Shown: piece by piece, positions 57,345 through 64,000 of the stretch
How the letters are laid out: each line of letters starts with the position of its first letter
Numbering within the stretch: position 1 is the stretch's first letter
NCBI RefSeq assembly: GCF_950295315.1
Contig: NW_026647351.1
Location: forward strand, 1 to 64,000
Direction: 5' to 3'
DNA length: 64,000 bases
Source of the DNA: Erinaceus europaeus
Taxonomy: Eukaryota; Chordata; Mammalia; Eulipotyphla; Erinaceidae
Program-made: the position numbers and the translations under genes
The notes under the pieces: model-generated
Databases searched by the model: none
What the model was told of the DNA's origin: nothing
What the model saw: only the letters and a program-made list of their open reading frames with translations

Positions 57345-59665
57345 GCTAACCATTGGATTATCATAAAAAAGCCCAATTAACCTGGCTATAATAATAAATC
57401 ATTGCTATTTTAAACTCTTTCTAAGACAAAAAACCCTTTTCATTCTCTATAAGATCCTCATTTCTCCTAGTCCTGAAACCTCTAGGACTATGCCTGTACT
57501 TCTTGATATTCTTCTCTCTGATTCCTTACTGCCAAAGCGCTTCTTTTGACATCAACCAAATTGCTGCTAGTGCTGCCATCCCACATTATGCTGCTACTGA
57601 ACTCTTACCATGGACTATAGCCAGAGATATCAAATTGAAATGTCAACCTTGCAACTCCTCAAACCTGGTCAGATCTTCCCTAACACATGAAACTACCTAT
57701 GTCCCCGTTAGATGGCACAAAGTTACAGATACTAGATATAGGCTAGGGCTTAGGGTACCGCGTACAAGTGTACATGTTTTTTTTTATTCCCTTTTGTTGC
57801 CCTTGTTGTTTATTGTTGCTGTTATTGATGCCATTGTTGGATAGGACAGAGAGAAATGGAGAGAGAAGGGGAAGACAGAGGGGGGAGAGAAAGACACTTG
57901 GAGACCTGCTTTACTGCCTGTGAAGCGACTCCCCTGCAGGTGGGGAGGCGGGGGCTCGAACCAAGATCCTTATGCTGGTCCTTGTGCTTTGCGCCACTTG
58001 TGCTTAACCTGCTGCGCTACTGCCCAACTCCCACAAGTGTACATGTATCCATAATCAAGGGGCAAATATAAAATTCAAAGTTAAAGTGCTCAGTAGTCCT
58101 CTGTGATTACACTAAAACCTAATAAACCTGGAATCCTAGCTGAAGTGCCCAAAGAAGGCATCATAAATCATCTGATCGGTTAGACTTAGATCAAATTAGC
58201 TTGGCAGACTAGCAGAAAGGCCCAAAGAAGATAGATCCCAAAAAACTAATTCTGGTTGGGCTCAACAAGTGACACTCAATGTTTAAATAACTGGGAGGAA
58301 ATCTAAGGTCATCAGATAAAGAGAGGACTGCAAAAATTGGATAAGGGCAAGAGACTGCCTCACTTAATAATGGCCTTTTTGGTTAATACCACACCACCTC
58401 ATCATCTGGGCCCCTAGTCAGGGAATCCTTGAATTCCCACACAAATAGGATGGACCTAGACAGCTAATGGATCCCTCTCTCTACCACCACTGGTCACTCC
58501 TATCCGCAAGTTCATCATAAGCCCTCTTGTGGATCTTTCCAGGACCCTGCCTTCACCATAAAGCATTGATGGTAGGGGGTGCCCCAGTCTCCAAAGGGAG
58601 GCTGTGGTATCCTGCTCTGTTGCTCAAGGAAGACTGGCCTTGAAATGAGTATAGCTTGCAATGTTCCCAGCTGTGACCAGGGGCTGTGAGCTCAGACCAA
58701 TAGGGACTTAGAGGTTACACAGTCTTGTGTTAAATATAAATATATATGGGCCCTGGGTCTGTGGATGGGGCTAAGTAGTTAATTTTATTCACAGAATCTT
58801 TTCAAGAATGGCAGCTACTCTCTACCCTAATCCAACTTTCCAGCCCTTTTCTCTACTCTAACACCATTTTTTCTCAGAAAATATCTTTAACAAACTTCAT
58901 GTTAGCTATCAAACTCAAGCAAAAACTACAATAGTTGTAGGCCCCTAGAAACATGCCTAAAATGGACTTCATAGCTTCCTTCCACCTTAAGATCCCTAGT
59001 CTCATCTGCTCTGTTCCAACTTTTTGGCTCATGTTCATTTTGTCCCACTTAATATCTTGCCACCTTGCAGACACCAAGTTGCAGATGCTATCATGATTCC
59101 ATCCTGACTTCACTGGGCAGATGACCCATTGTGTACTGGAACCTCACCTCTCCAGAGCTTTACCCCACTAGAGAAAGATGGAAGCAGGCTGAGGATATGG
59201 ATCGATCTCCCACTGCCCAAGTCCAGTGGAGAAGGAATTACAGAAGCCAGAACTCCTATCTTCTGCATCCCGAAAACTATTTTGATTCATACTCCCAGTG
59301 GGGGTGAAGTGATAGGAGGAAGTGATAAGAGGGCTCTGAACTCCAGCTCCATCAGGACCCAGAGAGAGAGGAGGAAAAGGGAGGGACATTTGAATATAGT
59401 AATAGGGTTATGTGTGGCTTAGAAGGGAAGAGAAGACTGGACCTGGAAGAAAAAGGGGGCAATTATGTACAAATACAGACAAATAGTTGTAGAGATGATA
59501 GTTAACTCATATCTGCAATCTTAGGAGAATTGCAGTGACTTACAATGGAGGGAGTGGAGATTCAGAGCTCCGATGGTGGGATCAGTATGGAATTATACTC
59601 CTGTTGACATGTAATTTTGCAAATCAATATTAAATCTCTAATAAAAATAAAAACCTGTTAATTGA
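57345..59665 (+). mobile_element. L1-R 3' UTR, longest copy (about 2 kb without nested SINE)
   Basis: Carries every module seen in the shorter copies plus an extra 3' part (59330-59560, ctctgaactccagctccatc to tagttgtagagatgatag) before the terminal ccgatggtgggatcagtatgg. Split by the SINE-A at 57778-58032. Confidence 0.75.
57778..58032 (-). mobile_element. SINE-A nested in L1-R
   Basis: 14-bp perfect duplication acaagtgtacatgt at 57764-57777 and 58033-58046. Confidence 0.93.
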
Positions 59666-59714
59666 AACAGTAAACATATCAGGGTACAAATTAATTTGTG
59701 ATTCTGATCTTTCT

Positions 59715-59836
59715 TCTTTTTCACCAGAGCACTGGTCATTTTTGCCTTATAGTGGTGAGGGAATTGAACCTGGGACTTAGGGAAACTCATGTCCAAGAGT
59801 CTTTCTGCATAACCATTAGGCTATCTCCCTCATCCA
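59715..59836 (-). mobile_element. SINE-D
   Basis: caccagagcactggtcattt to ctgcataaccattaggctatc. Confidence 0.8.
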
Positions 59837-59839
59837 ATC

Positions 59840-60479
59840 TTTTGCCTCTCTAGACTGGTGATTGTACCTAACTATAAAGGGTTGATCAAAACATAAATCA
59901 AGTAAGAATACTTCATAGAGGGTAGTGCATATTTCTGTCAAGGACACATATTTATAGTTTTTAGTGACATAAAAGATGTCAGTTCACTCAAATTTGTGTT
60001 ATTCTAGCTCTATCATTAATTATGTATTAACTAAAATTCTTTGGGACACTTCCCCTTAAATATACTTTGGTTATCTATGGTACAGTTCACATAGGAAATA
60101 CATGATAAATGACCATTTAAAATGCTAGCAATGTAAAATTTCAGACAGAGTTCAAAATATAGATATAAAGACATGAATAAATAGCATTTGGAAATCCTTA
60201 TAGTAACTGCCAATATCAATAGTACCACGTCACTATTGTTGCCTAACTTGTTTTTTCCCATCTAGCACATTCTACCTAAAAATATAGTGACTTGTAAAAC
60301 AAAGGTTTTTTTTTTTTTAAAAAAAAACTTATACAAGCTTCTAAAGGGGAAAAATTAATAGAGGCCTTCAATAGGATTAGTTTTTCTCAAGGAAGAAGGT
60401 TAGATAGAACTCAGAAGGAAAGTTAATTATAAAGTTTTGAATATAATATTTTTTTCAGTCTCCCATTAAACTAGTTGGA
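59840..60479. other. No recognised feature
   Basis: AT-rich intergenic DNA; minus-strand open frames here lack any family signature. Confidence 0.4.
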
Positions 60480-60775
60480 TGGAAAAGTATATATGATCTC
60501 ACTCATAGGATTGAAAAAGAAAACACAAAGTAAAGCTGGGATTGGGCTAGGTGCATTGAACCAAAAACAAACAAACAAACAAACGGGTTCTGGGGAAAGA
60601 CATGAGGAAGGAGTCAGGGAGCGGAGCTTTCTTGCTAGTGCATAATGATGGGAAAAGACCTAAGCTGGGGTGGGAGTATTCTGCAGATACCTGTCATGGG
60701 GAGATGAGAAGCTGTACCCATGTGTCAACAAATGTACTGTAATATATTACTCCTCACCCCCCTAAAATGATGAAA
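60480..60775 (+). mobile_element. L1 3' UTR end, a third variant
   Basis: tgatctcactcataggattg, then aagctgggattgggctaggtg, and terminal agctgtacccatgtgtcaac. Contains (CAAA)n at 60566-60583. Confidence 0.7.
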
Positions 60776-60899
60776 GAAAGAGAAAATTATAGATGACAAT
60801 AATATTAATTTGGTCTTAATTCCATTAATGGCAATTTTTAATCATGTAGTTCCACAAATATTGAGCTTAAGTAAGAGTATGACTTTAAAATACTGATTT

Positions 60900-61222
60900 G
60901 GGGGCAGGGCAGTAGCACAGCGGGTTAAGCACACACTGGACGAAGCACAAGGATGGGTGTAAAGGTCCAGGTTGGAGCGCCCGGCTTCCCACCTGCAGTG
61001 AGGTTGCTTCACAAGTGGTGAAGCAGGTCTTCAGGTGTCTATCTTTCTCTCCCCCCTCTGTCTTCCCCTCCTCTCTCGATTTCTCTTTGTCCTCTCCAAC
61101 AACAACGGCAATAACAGCAATAACAATAACAATAGCAGCAAAAAAAAAAAAAGGAAAAAATGGCCTCCAGGAGTAGTGGATTTGTAGTGCAGGCACTGGG
61201 CCACAGCAATAACTCTGGAGGC
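60900..61222 (+). mobile_element. SINE-A, long-tail form
   Basis: Head ggggcagggcagtagcacagc and tail module ggcctccaggagtagtgg to ataactctggaggc in sense orientation. Confidence 0.9.
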
Positions 61223-61439
61223 AAATATATTTATTTGACTGACTTCATAGTTTGTGACACAGTGATGTGACCAATTATACAATGTCATCTAAGGTATCCG
61301 TGACATTCTGATGAAAATCTTATTTAAAGGTCTTTGAAAAGTATATTATTATTAGCTAATGGAAATGTATTCCCAGAATAAATTCTATTCAATTTTATCG
61401 TAAGGAAATATGATCATCATTATTACTTTAGATAGAGAC

Positions 61440-61531
61440 AGAGGGGGGGAGAAGGAAAGAGGAAGAGAGAAACAGAGAGAGAGAGAGAGAGAGAGTGAGA
61501 GAGAGAGAGAGAGAGAGACAGAGAGAGAGAA
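61440..61531. repeat. (GA)n-rich tract of a decayed SINE-B
   Basis: Long gagaga runs followed by gatggggaccaggcgtgaacc, the reverse B-box region. Confidence 0.7.
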
Positions 61532-61944
61532 ATAGATGTGATGGGGACCAGGCGTGAACCTGGATAGCTACATGGCCCTTGATCATTACTTTTTCAAGAT
61601 CTGCATTATACCAGCATGGATGTATTGCTAGAGTAAACTGGAAAATGCTGTTTCAAGTGTCATCTATGAAGCATGATGGCTGTGTGAAGTTCGTGTTTCT
61701 TAGGTTCTGGAGTCCTCCCTCTGTGTGTTTCCTGTGAAGAAGTTGAACCTGATTGGAGTTTATGAAGAAATTCTACCTGATGTGTGCTTACTCAGTGTGT
61801 TGATTCTAATCACAGATGCAACTCACTTCAGAAAAACTTACAGATGGTATAGCTACAGATAAGATGTGAGCAAGTAATGCATTTCTCATCACCAATGGGA
61901 GAAGTGAAATTTAGCTCACTTGCATTGTATATCCTTTGATTATT

Positions 61945-62150
61945 ATTTAAATTTCTTTATTGGAGGGATCAATGGTTTACAGTCAACAGTAAAATGCAAT
62001 AGTTTGTCCATGTGTAACATCCTGAAGTTCTGGTGGTGGAAACTGTGTGGAATTGTACCCCTCTTATCCTATGGTTTTGTCAATGTTTCCTTTTTTATAA
62101 ATAAAGTAAAAAATTAAAAAATAAAATAAAAATAAAATATGATCTGCCAA
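61945..62150 (+). mobile_element. L1-R terminus fused to an inverted L1-S terminus
   Basis: 61945-62018 is the reverse of an L1-S end (ctttattggagggatcaatgg); 62019-62150 is the forward L1-R end (ttctggtggtggaaactgtg) with A-rich tail. Confidence 0.7.
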
Positions 62151-62584
62151 ATTGCACAAAAAAATAAAATACTTCCTGCCAGAAAGTCTTTACTAAGGAC
62201 ACTAAAGATCCAACTATTGTACCTGAGGTATAATAATTGGGGGGGGGGTAAAGACCAAATATTCATCACCCTTCATGCTGTGGATGATGACTTCAGATAG
62301 TGAGTACATTTCTGCATTCAATCTAGGCTCCAGAACTTGCTGCCTGGCTCAAAGTTACCTTCAGGTTCTGCTCACATTCTGTGACTGGCCAAGTAAGAAT
62401 AGAAAGGCCCTTTTCACCCCAGATCACATCAGATCGATGAGGTTTACAGTCAACAATATTTATACACCTTTCCCATATTTGGGAGTTATACTCTTCCCTG
62501 ATCCAGCTTTCTGGTCCTTCTGCCAGCCATGACACCACCTCTCATGACAATAGTTCGTATCCACCTGCATATCAGATTTCAAGC

Positions 62585-62890
62585 TGTTGGTATGTTTCAT
62601 ATTGGTTTGGTCTCGCTCTCCCCCCGCAAGGAGAACATTTGGCCCTTGCTAGTTTCGCGCCCCTCCTTCTCCCCGCCCCCGGGACTCCTACAGAGTTCCA
62701 GAGTTCTTGGCGTGGCCGCGTGAGGAGAAAGATGCAGGAGAGATCTGTGTGGTGATTAGTTTGGGTTAGTTTATGAATCATTGTTCGTGAATAAAGAAAT
62801 ACAGCTTCCCGGCCCAGCCGTGTGTCCGCGAGTCTCCGTTCACCACCGCGAAGCTAGCCTGGCCTGCTGGCACCCCGAACTTTAATGACA
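62585..62890 (+). mobile_element. Solo LTR of an endogenous retrovirus
   Basis: A 306-bp segment begins TGTTGG, ends AATGACA (TG...CA) and is bounded by a 5-bp duplication caagc (62580-62584, 62891-62895). It contains an AATAAA signal in gaataaagaaata, followed by a GC-rich R/U5-like part. It interrupts an L1-R copy, so it is younger than that L1. CpG density is high, as in a recent insertion. No internal retroviral sequence accompanies it. A 5-bp duplication is compatible with several ERV classes, so the class is left open. Confidence 0.75.
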
Positions 62891-63325
62891 CAAGCCAAAA
62901 AAACCCAAAAAACACTAGTATAGCCACAGGCCCTTAGGAATATAACTAAAATATGCCTACTAGCTATCTACAAAATGGAGGGCCCCCCAACTCTTCATCT
63001 GCACTATTCCAGCCTTTAGGTTCATGATTGGTCAACAATTTGTTTGGCTTTGTATGTTAACTCTCTTTTCAGCCACCAGGTTCCAGATGCTACCATGATG
63101 CTGACCAGACTTCCCTGGACACATGACCCCACCAATATGTCTTGGAGCTCTGATTCCCCAGAACCCCACCCCACTAGGGAAAGAGAGAGGCTGGGAGTAT
63201 GGATCGACTTTTCAATGCCCATGTTCATCGGGGAAGCAATTACAGAAGCCAGACCTTCCATCTTTTGCATCCCACAATGACCTGGGTTCTATCCTCCCAG
63301 AGGGTTAAAGAATTGGAAAGCTATC

Positions 63326-63490
63326 TGTGGTCCGGGAGGTGGCGCAGTCGCTAAGGCACTAGAATCTCAAGCATGAGGTCCTGAGTTCAATCCCCGGCAG
63401 CACATGTACCAGAGTGATGTCTGGTTCTTTCTCTCTCTCTCCTGTCCTTCTCATTAATAAATAAATTTTAAAAAAATAAAAAAAAAAAAA
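63326..63490 (+). mobile_element. SINE-C nested in L1-R, full length
   Basis: Bracketed by a 19-bp perfect repeat aaagaattggaaagctatc at 63307-63325 and 63491-63509. Head tggtccgggaggtggcgcag, B box agttcaatccccgg. Confidence 0.95.
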
Positions 63491-63844
63491 AAAGAATTGG
63501 AAAGCTATCAGGGGAGGGCATGGGATATGGAATTCTGGTGGTGGGAATTGTGTGGAGTTGTACCCCTCTTATCCTATGGTGTAGACAATGTTTCCTTTTT
63601 ATAAACAAAACATTAAATTAAAAAAAATGAAAGGCCCCTTTCCCTTAACCTAATTTCAGATGATTCTGAATGTCACCCTTTCCTCAGAGCACTGTGCAGG
63701 CTAGGATGGATTCTTCTCTCTGACCCAGAACTATATAATCAGGTAGACAAATAGTTATGGAAACCCCTAGAATTTCAAATGAGTAAACTGCCAGTGTACT
63801 CACAACACAACCCATCAATATTTTAAGCATTGGTCAACTCAGGA

Positions 63845-64000
63845 CTTTTTTTTTTCTTTTTTTCTTTTTGTATGGAACCCAGACCTTCACACATGTGCAA
63901 TTTTATCATTCCCAAACCAGTTGTTTTTTTCATTCAAACAGACAGATGGAGAAGGAGAGAGCTTCCTGAGCTTCCCCCCAGGTGCATGTATCATGGTACT
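63845..64000 (-). mobile_element. SINE-F, running off the window
   Basis: T-rich tail, then ggaacccagaccttcacacatg and gcaattttatcattcccaaacc; incomplete. Confidence 0.45.

Larger units (their letters stand above)
62416..63628 (+). mobile_element. L1-R 3' end, hosting a nested LTR and a nested SINE-C
   Basis: The copy starts agatcacatcagat and ends with the L1-R terminal motif (ggtggtgggaattgtgtgg) plus an A-rich tail. The near-duplicate flanks gaaaggcccttttc (62402) and gaaaggcccctttc (63629) are its probable target duplication. Insertions at 62585-62890 (LTR) and 63326-63490 (SINE-C) split it. About 0.74 kb of L1 remains after removing them. Confidence 0.75.

Noticed and set aside
63044..63280. 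Similar open frames recurring in several L1-R copies (also near 17100, 19110, 56560).
   Set aside because: They occur in every copy of a non-coding 3' UTR repeat, in differing frames, with no start context or domain; similarity is due to the repeat, not selection I can show.
1..64000. CRISPR arrays, prokaryotic operons, defence or biosynthetic systems.
   Set aside because: Regular repeats are mammalian SINE/L1/microsatellite; the only confident gene is a spliced vertebrate gene.

Overview
This window is mammalian nuclear DNA. It carries a single protein-coding gene, ELOVL2, on the minus strand, spread over about 39 kb. The dense tRNA-derived SINEs have heads reading 'gggagtcgggcggtagcgcagcgggttaagcgca' split between A and B promoter boxes. 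Together with the lineage-specific L1 3' ends they point to a hedgehog (Erinaceidae, Erinaceus-like). No operons, CRISPR arrays or prokaryotic signals are present.

Layout: positions 1-12.8 kb are intergenic DNA downstream of ELOVL2 and hold mostly repeats. From 12.8 to 15.5 kb is the probable ELOVL2 3' UTR. The eight ELOVL2 exons lie at 15.5, 20.9, 21.7, 23.1, 25.6, 31.0, 33.3 and 54.7 kb. All introns are GT-AG and the phases join into one 295-codon reading frame. The first coding exon contributes only the ATG, which sits immediately before the donor of a 21-kb intron 1. That exon lies in a strong CpG island (53.65-54.96 kb) that acts as promoter. From 55.0 to 64 kb is repeat-rich upstream intergenic DNA.

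Repeat families, with working names used in the entries: SINE-A is the roughly 250-320 bp tRNA-derived SINE with a (GTT/AAC)-rich tail, in short-tail and long-tail forms. SINE-B begins 'gggccaggtggtggcgcacctggtt'. SINE-C begins 'ggtccgggaggtggcgcag'. SINE-D begins 'gcataatggttatgcaaagag'. SINE-F is an older degenerate type. L1-S is an L1 whose short 3' UTR ends near 'cccccaataaaga'. L1-R is an L1 lineage with a very long (over 1 kb) 3' UTR ending 'ggtggtgggaattgtgtggaattgtacccc...' plus an A-rich tail. Older L1, L2 and MIR remnants fill part of the rest.

The most notable features are a young RTE-type retrotransposon fragment with a perfect 12-bp target duplication inserted about 300 bp upstream of the ELOVL2 start codon, and a second copy in intron 3 that is nearly identical. 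Others are the modular and chimeric L1 3' ends, a solo LTR nested inside an L1-R copy, and a 57-bp hairpin-ended tail module on SINE-A. ELOVL2 is an ER fatty-acid elongase in the pathway from C20/C22 polyunsaturated fatty acids towards DHA. Its human CpG island is a well-known age-methylation marker.
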